The notes beneath the pieces are model-generated. The model searched no databases and was not told the DNA's origin. It worked only from the letters and a program-made list of their open reading frames with translations. This document shows, piece after piece, positions 9,562 to 19,789 of a stretch of DNA of 64,000 nt (position 1 is the stretch's first letter; each line of letters begins with the position of its first letter). The position numbers were made by a program, and so were the translations under genes. Origin of the DNA: Sabellastarte sp. h YS-2021 (lineage: Eukaryota > Annelida > Polychaeta > Sabellida > Sabellidae); contig OZ024936.1 in the NCBI GenBank assembly GCA_964017235.1, positions 62,609,028-62,673,027 of the forward strand, in the 5' to 3' direction.

Positions 9562-10883
9562 ATTACTGTCACCCTACCAATTGGGGTTAGATTTCGATTT
9601 TGCCATTTTAGTACATCCTTAGTAACTTTATCTATTGCTTTGTTGTAGTTCAGTTCTACCATTGTATCTAAGTCTACAGAAAACGTTATTCCTAAGAGAT
9701 TAAATTCAACATTTCCCCAATCAAGTTGTGCAGTAACATTCAGCTTGTCTTTTGAATAGCGTTTCCTCCCTATCCATATGACTTTAGTTTTTTCCATATA
9801 TATTTAAACCTGAAAAGTTGCCGAAAATTTCCAGAACATTTAGGGCTGATTGCAGAGAATGGTCACTGCCATCCCAAATAAATGTGGTCTAATCCGCAAA
9901 CTGTGTTAACTTAATCTGTTCTGTATAAAAAAGAAAATCAACTACATCTGGATTAATTTTAATAAGTATTGATAATATTTCTGCTCCAATTAAAAACAAA
10001 AAGGGTGATAATGGTCACCTTGGCAGCAGCCCCTTTCAATGGGTATTTCATTTGATAGGTGACCACATTGAGTAACATGGGCATTTACATTTGTGTTAAA
10101 AACTTTGACCCATTTGATAAAGCTCTCACAATAACCAAAGTAAGAAAGAGCTTTGTAGAGAAAATCCCATGATATTGAGTCGAAAGCTTTCTCAAAGTCT
10201 ATCATCATTAGTAAGCCTGTTTTATTTTTAACTTCTGCAAAATGCATTATATTATAAATTAGTTGAGTGCTGTCACTTATTTGCCTTCCTTCTATAAATC
10301 CAGTATGTGATTGTGATATTACATGCTTTAGTGTTTTCTTAAGTCTATTAGCTATAGCTCCGGAGGCAAGTTTATATGTTACACACAACAAAGATATCGG
10401 GCGCCAATTTTTCAGTTGTGTTCTACTTTTATTCCCTTTAGGAATACATGTTATAACACATTTACGCAATGTTGTAGATAACATACCTTTTTCAAAACAA
10501 CGATTCAAAGCCCTAGTAACCAAATTTTTCAGTTTGGACCAAAAAACTTTCAAAAATTCACAGCTTATGCCATCGATACCTGGAGTTTTATTATTTGTCA
10601 TCTTTTTAAAAACATTTTCTAGTTCTTTAGTCATCAAGGGCTTTCCTAGATCCGCTTCATCAATCTTTGGCATCATTGCATCCTTTAAAAGCACTGTAAG
10701 ATCAACTTTTTCAAGTTCATTATCTTTATTTTTAAAAAGATTAGTATAATAATCGGTGATTTCTTTCAAAATTTCCTTCTGATCTTGCAAAATTTTACCA
10801 CCATATGTTTCCAGTTTTTTTATTGTTTTTTTCCACAAATTGTCTTTTTTCCAAATTACAGAAGTACCTTGTTTGCCTTTCAC
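9562..10883 (-). pseudogene. LINE ORF2 reverse transcriptase domain
   Basis: An open stretch of 297 codons (10883-9990) holds the pre-RT helix region, NKTPGIDGISCEFLKVFW, NWRPISLLCVTYK, the motif A phrase MMIDFEKAFDS (about residue 230) and RGCCQGD (motif B region). The catalytic FADD motif lies near 9889-9900. There the second Asp position is a TAG stop, so the copy is catalytically dead. The thumb-like region follows, with SGLNIYMEKTKVIWIGRK and LTPIGRVTV, up to the MITE insertion at 9561. This is typical of L1/Tx1-clade elements. Confidence 0.9.
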
Positions 10884-11180
10884 CTTCTATCAACCACTGT
10901 GTCCTTGCCTCACCTCTCCTTGTATTTTATATGATCTGATAGTTTCAAGCTCTTCCTTTTTGTCAGCTAAAATTTCCAATTGTGCATTGTGTGGCTTTTC
11001 TAAAGACTCTAAGTATTCAATATCTTTTACTAGTGCCTCTTCTTTTTCCATTTGTTTTTTCTTCAAATGTGAAGAAAATTTTATAGATTCTCCCCTTATG
11101 CGTAAAAACAAAGATTCTAGAAATAAATCATCATCAATTGTAAAAAGTATTTTATCCCAATTACTTTCAATATATTGTAC

Positions 11181-12003
11181 CTAAAAGACAGGCACAGCAT
11201 ATCTCATTGCTTCCTCTCTAATCACATTATTTATGAGGTCAACATAACTTTTGTTTTTAAGAAGACTGTTATTCAACTTCCAAATGCCTTTACCCAGTGA
11301 AAATTTATTTACTGTAATATCTAAAAATAAAATTGAGTGATCAGATCTATAGCCTGCTTTTATGTCACAATTATAGACCAAATCTGTCATTGCATGCGAG
11401 ACTAAGAAAAAATCAAGTCTGGCCTGTTTAAGAGGATTTTTCTTTCTCCAAGTATATCTATGTGTAGTTGGATAAAAATATCTATAAATATCTAAAAGTT
11501 TATTTGTTTGTTTATTTGTTTATTTGGCGTTTTACGTCGCTTTCAACACTGTACAGGTCATATCACGATGGGTAGTTGGAAGGGCAGAGGAAACCAGTAC
11601 ATATAGTTCACTAGGGTTCTGTACTGTAAACTGCCGACCAACGGCAAGCAACTACCAGCTTTTCCACTTACGGCCATGACGGGGATCGAACCCCGGCCGC
11701 AGAGGTGGGAGGCGAGAGTGTTACCACTCTGCCACCGTGGCTCCTAAATATCTAAAAGATCAAGATCCTCACAAATTTTAAGGACAGCTTGTCTAGACTT
11801 TGGGTTATTTATGTGCTTATAATTAAATGTATCTACCAAAGGGTTAAGTACGAGGTTAAAGTCACCACAAATAATATCATAGTCTGCTTTGTAATTCTGA
11901 AGCAGTAATCTTAATTCATTGAAAAAATTTGGAGTGTCAGTATTTGGTGCATATAAAGATATCAAGTTTATGGTTCCAAAAGTTTTTCCAAAAGCTTTTA
12001 AAT
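11181..12003 (-). pseudogene. LINE ORF2 endonuclease domain, partial
   Basis: The first piece contains the phrase LISLYAPNTD and the motif ICGDFN, the metal-binding GDFN signature of AP-type LINE endonucleases. The second piece (11390-11181) contains GYRSDHSILF, the C-terminal SDH catalytic motif. The DNA between these pieces holds a SINE (11499-11744). In the family this domain nicks the target for target-primed reverse transcription. It is truncated at its N-terminal side, around 12003. Confidence 0.85.
11499..11744 (-). mobile_element. tRNA-derived SINE, 14-bp target duplication
   Basis: On the minus strand the element starts GGAGCCACGGTGGCAGAGTG (A-box-like TGGCAGAGTGG) and contains GGGGTTCGATCCCC (B box), the internal RNA polymerase III promoter of tRNA-derived SINEs. 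A core with GACGTAAAACGCC follows, and the tail is a run of AAATA/CAAATA repeats. Perfect 14-bp flanks TAAATATCTAAAAG lie at 11485-11498 and 11745-11758. The element split the LINE endonuclease domain and is younger than it. Confidence 0.92.
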
Positions 12004-14212
12004 ATTAAAGCCCAGCAGGCACACACCTTGAAATATCATTGATTTAGAGTTGAAAACAGGTCCTGACATTGAAATCTGCATTATCAACTACTAAGTCTAA
12101 GTTAGTTTTCTGACATGAAAAAGTAGTGATATTTTGACCAGAAATCATGGTGATTTTGGGGTGAAAAATTGACACTAACACAATTTCAACACTATTTCAA
12201 AGCTGGATTTTTGACTAGAAAAAGTAGTGATACTTCATGAAAAAATCACCACTAAATCAAGTTAGGTTTTTTAAACATGAAACCTTAGTCATGTTATTGA
12301 ACAGAAACAGGTTGAATGTTGGGAAATGAATGACTAGTGATTATTGATTGAAACTTCTTTTTCTAGAGGGTGATATAGTGATTCAGTCTAAACTTTTTGA
12401 AAAAACTATTATTGCAATAGTTTTTGAATTGTAGGTATTTGTAAAGCAAAGACTAATTTTTAAAGATTATAAAGATGCTAAAGATTATGTGTGCATGTAC
12501 TTGTACATTGTTATCCATTCTCCTTAATTTATAGCAACTTACAACAAAACTGATGCACCCAAATTTAATTTTTATAATTTGTAATTATATTTAGATTAAT
12601 GCAATTCCTGATAACTGAAAAACATTTTGAAGTCCAGCTTATCTTAAATAAAAAAAAATAAATTCAAACTTATTCATCCAAATTTAGTAATTTGAATTTG
12701 TTTCTCAAATTCTCCCATACACAAATAACTAGTTTTCAGTTTGCAAGTTTACACTGAAAACTTCTCTATACAGAGAACCTAAGGTATAACATTATATCAC
12801 ACAACAGTGAGGTTGGGGGGTACCTGGTTTTTCTTATCTGTACCCTGCTACACAGAACATTAGGCCTGTGACTAAAAGCAATTAGATAACACAGCAGGGG
12901 TGGAGGTGGGGGTTTACCCTTCCTCATTTGCATGCATGGTGTTTACTTCTTTAGGTCTGTTTTTTTGTTGCCAGAACTGACAACTAATTGAGGTGGGGAG
13001 TAATGCGTGGAGTTCTACAAATGTGGCTTTTCTTGTGTTTTTTTCAGTTTATAAGACAAAGTTGTATGAGGCACAATCATCTGAACTCAGCATTGTGGCT
13101 TTGCTACATGATTATAGCTTCTTTATAATTACAATATAATTATAGCCAACTTAAAAGAAACATTTAAAAGAAACTGATTGGATAAAATACTGAAGATATA
13201 AATAATGTTACAATTGTTTGTTATTTACAAAAAAAATTATTTTAAAATTTCACAAAAAGAATTTCAATTGAAGGCACTGAATAATACCAGTCCTATTAAT
13301 AACATAAAAATGGGTATCTAGTTGAAAGATATGGATTTACATATTATAAATCAATTATATTTGAAAGCTGATGCAAAATTATTTGTTATTACAATGTCAT
13401 CAGAAATAGAATATTGAATATATAATGATTCATGAAAACATGTCATCTTGGAAAGAATTAATTACTTTGAAGATGCATCCAAATTGTAAATATGCATGTG
13501 GATAGTTATTATATAATAATATTAAGAAGCTATAATTATGACTAACAGGCTACAATGATTCAAATAAAGAAGACAGTTTAAACAACCTGATTTCACCCAT
13601 TTAATTCAACCCTATTTCATACATTGGATTCAACCAAAAACAGTTTGCAAAATATACACTTATTTCAGCCATATTTCACCCATTGAAGTCAGCCTGATGT
13701 CACCAGTTGAATTCAACCTGATTTCACTGGTTGGATCCAACCAAAAACGGTTTGCAAAGTCTGTGTGTATTTCAACCAGATTTCACCCACTGAATTCAAC
13801 CTGATTTCACCGATTGAATTTAACCTGAAACCTCAAATACAATGAATTAGCAGGAACTGTACACAGAATAGATTCCATATCAATGGTGCACTCCATGTCA
13901 GTTCAGATCAGGCTGATCAATGAAAACTGAAATGTACTTATTTTATTTATTTGAGGAGGTAGATGGCATTGGAGATCAAAGACACCAATGGAAGGGCATG
14001 AGATCCTAAGTAGTTTAAGTTTGAGATAGATTAAAGGTTTTGTTCTGACCTTTGAAGAGACAATAAATAATAGTCATTCAATAAATGTTAGCATTCTTAG
14101 GTAATCTTCTTTCCAAAAATATAATTAATTTTCATTTTTAATAAGTTTTTATCTGTAAATAAATCTTGCACTAAACTTTTCTGTTAATAAATTTTATAAG
14201 AGTAAAATATAT
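12004..14212. repeat. Non-coding repeat region with two degenerate tandem blocks
   Basis: No coding frame is convincing. Block one (about 12050-12300) repeats GAAAAAGTAGTGATA near 12117 and 12219, about 101 bp apart. Block two (about 13590-13830) is a degenerate array of a roughly 20-25 base unit, TTGAATTCAACCTGATTTCA with CC, plus a longer unit ACCAAAAACRGTTTGCAAA seen at about 13634 and 13742. The region is bracketed by similar CAGCAGGCAC (12011) and TAGCAGGAAC (13849) motifs in the same orientation, so it may be one non-autonomous element of unknown class. Confidence 0.5.
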
Positions 14213-14350
14213 TCAGGGATTTCATGAAATCCCTAGCTAAAGTTTCAGGGATTTTGGGAATTCCCTAGAAACTTTAGGGAATTCGTGAATTCCCTGGTCC
14301 ATTTAGGGATTTTGCGAATTCCGTATAAAAACATTCAGGGAATTCCCTGA
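14213..14350. repeat. Array of five tandem palindromes
   Basis: Five inverted repeats follow one another with centres 28-32 bases apart. They are AGGGATTTCATGAAATCCCT (14215-14234, perfect), AGGGATTTTGGGAATTCCCT (14247-14266), AGGGAATTCGTGAATTCCCT (14276-14295, 9-bp arms), AGGGATTTTGCGAATTCCGT (14305-14324) and TCAGGGAATTCCCTGA (14335-14350, perfect). Imperfect arms differ by single bases. The array abuts the 3' side of the Jockey/CR1-like LINE remnant. Confidence 0.9.
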
Positions 14351-14359
14351 TTACACAAA

Positions 14360-15169
14360 TTCACTGTAACATATATATGGAGCAAAATACTTGGGAAAAC
14401 CAGTGTGAAGAAACTTGTAAAGGTGGCTGTTTTAAAGACTGAGCAATGTTCAACAGGAAGCCAATGCAATTTCTCAAGCACAGAAGTTATACTAGCATAT
14501 CTACTGGTATTTTATACGGTTCTAGCTGCGCTTTTTCAGATACACTGTAGTTTGAAGATTGAACTTACAGAAACTCCTGAAAAGTGAGTTACAGTAATCC
14601 AACCAACTACTAACAAAAGCGTTGGCCACAAGTACAGAAGCATCATGAGTAATAAACCACCTGACATGTTAAAAGTCGTGGAGTTGCACAAAACAACATT
14701 TGCAGACATTCTGAACATGTTTGGACAAGGAAAAATCAGAATAGAACAATACTCCCAAATTCTTGAGTGACTCAGCAGGGCAGAGGGGACTACCCAAGAA
14801 GTTGGGAAATATGCTTTCACAATAAACTGAGTCTTATCTGGATTCAGTTTGAGCTTTATTAGTTGACATCCACTCTTTTACATCATCTAGGCACCTGTTA
14901 AACTGTTCAGATGGACATAAACCTGGGTATCATCTGCATAAAAATGAAACTTTATTCCTTTGCATTGACCAATGACCAAACTGAGTGGGATATTGTACAG
15001 TGGAAACAATAAAGGACCAATGAAAGAACTGGGGCACACCAAATAGGAATCTACAAAGATCAGAAAGAGTAGAACAAATTTTTATGGTATGATAGCGCTC
15101 TGAGAGGTAGGAAGTGAACCATTTTAGAACAAAACCACCTACTCCAAACCAAGTCTGGAGACAACTAAG
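14360..15169 (-). pseudogene. Jockey/CR1-like LINE: C-terminal half of reverse transcriptase
   Basis: Read on the minus strand from 15169, the protein resumes as TLLSCLQTWFGVGGFVLKWF, then SYLSERY, GVPQ and the intact catalytic phrase FHFYADDTQVYVHL (YADDT codons at 14926-14940). It continues with LKLNPDKTQFIV, NLGVLFDSDFSLSKHVQNVC, LDYCNSLF, HWLPVEH and GFPKYFAPY. These are standard phrases of the Jockey/CR1 group. Several frame changes and stops interrupt it. It joins exactly to the piece at 18815-19186 across an inserted LINE. Confidence 0.9.
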
Positions 15170-15182
15170 AAGAGTGGAATGA

Positions 15183-16923
15183 TTATACGGTCAAAATTTA
15201 AATGGGTTGAAGAGGGAGAAAAAATAGCAAATATTTTTTAAACCTTAAAAATGAAATCATGTTTAAAATATATAAAAAATTTATTACAGGTACAAAAATG
15301 GAAATAACAAAACCAAATGAAATATTCAAAGAACAGGGGAACTTTTATCAAGAACTGTATACCTCAAAATTAAATAGCTCAACTTCAAAAAATATATAAA
15401 CATTCTTTTTAAACAATAATATTCCAAAATTGTCTGAAGAAGATAAACTATTCTTTGCGGAAAAATTCTACATGGAAGATGATCTAAATGATTTAAAAAA
15501 GTTATCAACTGATAAATCTCCAGGTAGTGACAGGCTAACCTCAAATTTTTATAAATTTTTGTGTAATGACTTTAAAGAGCTATTTGTGAATGTTACAATT
15601 ATTGCTTTCTAAATGGCCACCTAAGTCAAGACCAATGATTAGCAGTTTTTAAGTTGATTAAAAAAAAAAAGACAAAGCTATTCGTTATTTAAAGAATTGG
15701 AGACCGGCTAGTCTACTCAATACAAATTATAAAATATTGACCAAAGCACTAGACCAAAAACTACAAAAAGTTATAGGTACAATAGTTAATGAAGACCAAG
15801 TAAGATATCAAAGGTAGATACATTGGTGAAACAATAAGAACTATTGAAGATTGTCTGTATCAAAAATGAACAATTGTAGCGTGCTTGGCTACAAATTATT
15901 AGGAAATGTTTCTAAAAACAAAGTTTTATTGCTAACAGGAATATCTATTTATTAGGTAATACATATATACATTATACACAGTTTAACAAGTAAGCTAAAA
16001 ATCAAACACCCTACAAAATAAGGAAAATCACCCTGTTAAATAGCATATCACTAAACAGATACTTTAACCCAGAAATTGTTTAATATTGCAGGCAAGGTGA
16101 ATAGATCTTGGCTATCAATTAAAGTTACTAGTGCAGATTATATTCTGAATCAATCAGAAGCTTATCCTTCACCAGAACAATATATTAGCCATATCTAAAT
16201 CAAACCCAGCTAGAGAAGTCTAACTATTTACATTATTCCCAAAGTTTCCTCACCATTTCCAAAATCAATCTATTTAGTTAATTTAAAATAAAACCACCAT
16301 ATCATAATTCGGATGGATCTTACCCCATACCTCATGTCCAGGATACTTTCCAGTTCCAGTAAAACTACATCAAATGTGCCACTGGTTTTGCCCCATAACC
16401 AAAGAACAGTGGGAACTTTATCCGAATTTAAACATTCATTACATGGTTAAATAATGGTTTCGAACGTTTGAATATTACAAAACACTTATGTACAATTCAC
16501 TTCACAATATTGAAGGCTTTATTACTTTGATCGATTTTGAAAAAAAACATTTGACAGTATAGAATGGTCTCTATTGTGGCAGTGTCTTGTCCACTTCAAT
16601 TTTTGGAGAAAAATTTATCACTTGGATTAAAGTACTATATCGAAATATAAAATCTTGCATTGGAAACAATGGCTATTACACAGAATCACTTATGTATCAA
16701 GGTCCGTCAGACATAGATGTCCCATATCTGCCTTTTTTTCATACTAGTATCCGAACTTCTTGCCATAAGTATTCAAAGTTATCCAGATATAAAGGGCATC
16801 AACCTAATGAAAAGAGAATTCAAGATAGCACAACTGATAGATGATACTACCTTTTTTGGTGGATCTTTAGTCAGTTCAAAGATCTATCTCTTTTTGAAAG
16901 ATTCACCTTACTCTCTGGCTTAA
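15183..16923 (+). pseudogene. LINE ORF2 reverse transcriptase, interrupted
   Basis: The order is KWVEEGEK, DKSPGSDRLTSNFYKFL (15510-15560), NWRPASLLNTNYKILTKALD, IVNEDQVRYQ, then the 616-bp insertion. It then reads NSLHNIEGFITLIDFEKTFD (motif A, 16490s-16560), SIEWSLLWQCLVHFNFGEKF, ITWIKVLYRNIKSCIGNNGY, a frame change, and ELLAISIQS and IAQLIDDTTFF. The last phrase corresponds to the catalytic YADDT loop, but with Leu-Ile where Tyr-Ala is usual. The alignment is of L1/Tx1 type but differs clearly from the LINE at 7718-12003. Confidence 0.88.
15876..16491. mobile_element. Unclassified 616-bp insertion with 6-bp duplication
   Basis: Removing 15876-16491 and one copy of ACAATT (15870-15875 and 16492-16497) restores the LINE text KMNNSLHNIEGF in frame, which fixes the borders to within a few bases. 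The insert starts GTAGCGTGCTTGGCTACAAA, which holds a 7-bp hairpin TTGTAGC/GCTACAA when the preceding bases are counted. The ends are not obvious inverted repeats. There is no coding frame. The class is unknown. Confidence 0.7.
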
Positions 16924-18200
16924 AAGTTAATTTAGAGATATCTGACTTGATATACATAAATACGACAAAGGTCCATTTAAAACCTTGGGTATTTTGTTTT
17001 GGTATGATAAAGATGAATCTCTAAAATTAAAGTATCAAGAAAGACTAAATAAAATGAAAGTGCTAACTAATATATGGTCTTCAAGAAACTTGTCATTAAA
17101 AGGCAAACTAGCGATCATAAAGTCATCGATTTTACCACAAGTGTCTTTTCTATTCTCTGTTCTGTTCACACCAGACCAAATATCAAATAAAATCAATAAA
17201 ATTTTATTTTCATTCCTGTGTGGTAACATAAAAGTGAAAATTAAAAAGGACACGATCATAGGTAACATAAGTGATGGAGGCTTGAAAATTCCTGACGTAA
17301 TTTCTGTTCATAAAACAGCTAAGATATCTTGAAAAAACTGACTCTCAGACATGAAACAAAATATGTGGAAAGCTGTAATGTTAGATTTATTGAATTTGAA
17401 ATTTTCACAACTAAACCATAAGCTACCATTAAACCAAATAAAGAATTGTAAATCTGCCTTTCATAAACAGGAGCTAGAAAACTGGATATACTTTAAAAAT
17501 GTTGAACCAAGCTCAAAATGTGAAGTTCTTAATGAGTACATTTTTAACCAAAGATGTTTGGTCTCTGTAATACCACTAAAAATTATGACACAAAGATAAT
17601 TAATATTATAAATGTAACAACAGGGAAAACCTTAGACAATAACAATTTAAATACTAAATTGGATTGAAATTTAAACATTTTATAATATTAAGATTAAGAA
17701 ATACTGTGAACACCTCAAAAGTTTTGGTTAAAATTACACAAGAGCACACTACAATTGATGAAAATAATAGACTACCAGAATAAATATATGGAAGAGTGAA
17801 AACAAAATTGCAAGCAATAACAGAAATAAAGCCACAAGAGATAAATCAAGAATTAATTAGTAAAACTGTCAAACAACCAACATCCCAAAATACATGGTCA
17901 AATCTATTCACATTCCTGAAAAACCATTCATGGGAAAATACTTATACCCTACCATTTAAAATTATTAGTGAAACATATTATCAAAGTTTTCAGTATAAAG
18001 TAATTCAGAGAATTATAAACTGCAAGGAAAACTTGCACAAGTGGAAACTAACTGATGGTCCAAAATGCGACTATTGTATATCAATAGACACAGTAGAACA
18101 CCATTTGTATCACTGTAGTAGTAATAAAGATTTCTGGGGAAAAATGTTAAAAAAAATGAAAGACACTTTTGATGTTAATATAAACTTTACTGTCTGTTAA
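16924..18200 (+). pseudogene. LINE ORF2 C-terminal region with CCHC motif
   Basis: Includes SGLKVNLE, LGILFWYDKDESLKLKYQER, NIWSSRNLSLKGKLAIIKSS, LPQVSFLFSVL and ISDGGLKIPDV (16985-17332), a further 82-codon piece (17351-17599), and a 134-codon end piece (17796-18200). That end piece has CDYCISIDTVEHHLYHCSSN followed by KDFW, the C-x2-C-x8-H-x4-C motif of L1-type ORF2 ends. It is broken by several stops and frame changes. The short frames listed here are pieces of one former protein. Confidence 0.85.
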
Positions 18201-18390
18201 ATTATGTTGGGGCTAAATTTGTACCAAGACCCTTATTTTACTGTATAAACTACCTCATACTTATTGGTAAATGGTACATAAACAAAGTTAAAATTTACAA
18301 AAATGAAATTAACTTTACTGAATTTTTAATCATTTTGAAGTCTAAGCTACCTGTTCTACACAATTTGTACAACAAGAAGAATGAGTTGGA

Positions 18391-18543
18391 CAAAGTCAAA
18401 GTCGGGGTTTTACGTCCCGTTCAACAGCCAGGGTCATATTGGGACAGGTCCCCAGAATTGCCACTTGTGGGACTCGAACCCACAGAGGTGACATCCTATG
18501 ATTAGATGCCAAACTTGCTAACCACTAGGCCACTGAGGACCTC
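18391..18543 (-). mobile_element. tRNA-derived SINE, 13-bp target duplication
   Basis: On the minus strand it has TGGCCTAGTGGTTAGC (A box) and GGGTTCGAGTCCC (B box), then TGACCCTGGCTGTTGAACGG and GACGTAAAACCCC, and ends in a GACTTT repeat. Perfect 13-bp flanks AGAATGAGTTGGA lie at 18378-18390 and 18544-18556. Its tRNA-related head differs from that of the SINE at 11499, but the core GACGTAAAAC is shared, as in broad animal SINE superfamilies. It is inserted in the 3' untranslated part of the L1-type LINE. Confidence 0.92.
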
Positions 18544-18814
18544 AGAATGAGTTGGAAACATCAGAGACACATTTATGCACTTTGTAATGATTATTGTGAC
18601 TGGTTTGCTGTATACAAACTTGCCATAATGCATCACAAGTGTGTGTGTATGTGTGTAATGTCCCTTTTTGTGTCTGCATTGTCTTTTTCCTGTGGGGGTG
18701 CATGTGTAACAGTAATAATATGTCTATTTTGCTTGTATGTGAAATTAAAACCTATATATGATTTTTTTCCATTGTCATACTTTTACTTTCTTGTAATAAT
18801 AATAAAAAAGAGTG

Positions 18815-19186
18815 CAGTGATCAATGGTATCAAATGGTGAAGAGAGGTCAAACAATAACAAGGCAGTAGGTTTGCTTAACGGATAAATGAACTTTATTTT
18901 TATGGAGAAGAGCTGTCTCAGTTGGGTGACCTGGACTGTCTAAGTTTTGGACCTGGATATGTTCTAACAGCTGCTTTACAACCACTCGTTCAACCAATTT
19001 TGATATGAAATTGAGGCCAGATACAGGACAATAGTTTTTCAAATCATTTGCCGGATGACTAAACTTTTTGATATGAGGATTAACTGAAGCAGTTTTAAAA
19101 CCATCAGAGACATAACCCTCCATGAGTGAGCAGTTGACCAACTTTGTAATTGATGGTAGTAGTATATCACTACACTCCTTGATGAG
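18815..19186 (-). pseudogene. Jockey/CR1-like LINE: N-terminal half of reverse transcriptase
   Basis: The minus-strand frame has LLPSITKLVNCSLMEGYVSD, then GFKTASVNPHIKK, NDLKNYCPVSGLNFISKLVE and STETALLH-like text. It then shifts frame to FDLSSPFDTIDHCTL (motif A region, ending at the insertion). The next residues are found at 15169 and below, so this is one element split by the L1-type LINE at 15177-18807. The upstream part of ORF2 and any endonuclease are missing. Confidence 0.88.
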
Positions 19187-19204
19187 AATGTTGTAGTGAG
19201 TAGT

Positions 19205-19480
19205 GAGAAATTAACAATTATATGAAGACCAAATTCATGAATGTGTCTGGGTAAAGTGGTTAACCTTAATTTTACAGACATATTCATTTCTATGATTGCC
19301 CATAAATACTTATCAGTCTCTTTGAATAGTGAGCAATTAACAATTATATGAAGACAAAATTCATGAAGGTGGGGGTAAAGTGGTAACATATTCATTTCCA
19401 GGAATTTATTGGTCTTTTTGAGTAATTAACAATTATGTTATGAAGACAAAATTCTCATGAAGCTGGAGGTAAAGATGGAG
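19205..19480. repeat. Three-copy tandem repeat
   Basis: AATTAACAATTATATGAAGA followed by C starts near 19209 and 19335, with a slightly altered copy at 19424. Each copy is followed by AAATTCATGAA..GTAAAG. Spacing is 126 and 89 bases, so unit length is not constant. It directly adjoins the 5' break of the Jockey/CR1-like LINE. The 118-codon frame across it is not considered real. Confidence 0.7.
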
Positions 19481-19789
19481 GAGGTATAATTACTTAATTA
19501 TATAAATTTTACCAGAAACCACTTAACAAATTTCCCTGTGTAACTATCGGGATATTTAAGAAATCTATTTATATCTAATGAAGCACTCATAAAAGGTATA
19601 TGTAAGGTGGAATTTGGGATTAAAAATATTATTTTATCTTTGTGAAACATGATGGAAAATAATATAACTCTTAATGATTTATATATTGAAGTTAAAAGAC
19701 TTAAATTAAAATATCCTGCAAGTTTTCTATAGCTAACATCTAATTTCTCTGTTAGAAATATGTCTGCATTTGGAGTGTTGATCTTTTAT
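19481..19789. other. No gene seen
   Basis: AT-rich. A short frame from an ATG near 19650 (about 22 codons, MMENNITLNDLYIEVKRLKL) ends quickly and cannot be assigned. Confidence 0.4.

Larger units (their letters stand above)
7718..12003 (-). mobile_element. 5'-truncated L1/Tx1-type LINE with internal insertions
   Basis: Minus-strand remnants occur in the expected ORF2 order: AP-endonuclease (about 12003-11181), linker, reverse transcriptase (about 10883-9562), and C-terminal region with a CCHC motif (8999-7718). The copy starts inside the endonuclease, so ORF1 and the start of ORF2 are missing. It carries a SINE (11499-11744) and a MITE (9000-9561). Removing each insertion restores a continuous family-like protein alignment. 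Stops and frame changes are present in several places, so this copy cannot move by itself. Confidence 0.9.
15177..18807 (+). mobile_element. L1-type LINE inserted in the Jockey/CR1-like LINE
   Basis: The copy is 5'-truncated and begins near RSKFKWVEEGEK, just before the RT domain. It ends in a TAATAATAATAAAA-type tail. Perfect 7-bp target duplications AAGAGTG lie at 15170-15176 and 18808-18814, and excision of the insert rejoins the host LINE reading DHCTLLSCLQ. A 616-bp insertion (15876-16491) and a SINE (18391-18543) lie within. Stops and frame changes show that the copy is dead. Confidence 0.92.

Noticed and set aside
10267-11184. Plus-strand frames of 160 and 114 codons
   Set aside because: Antisense shadows of the LINE reverse transcriptase and linker on the minus strand.
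11650-11744. Stand-alone tRNA gene
   Set aside because: The A and B boxes belong to a SINE with a core, tail and 14-bp target duplication; no full cloverleaf could be drawn. The same holds for 18460-18540.
18547-18840. 97-codon plus-strand frame with hydrophobic stretches as a membrane protein
   Set aside because: It spans the SINE target duplication, the 3' untranslated part of the LINE, its tail and the target duplication border.
19039-19395. 118-codon minus-strand frame
   Set aside because: It runs across a tandem repeat and then out of frame over the true RT reading; its text is repeat-derived.
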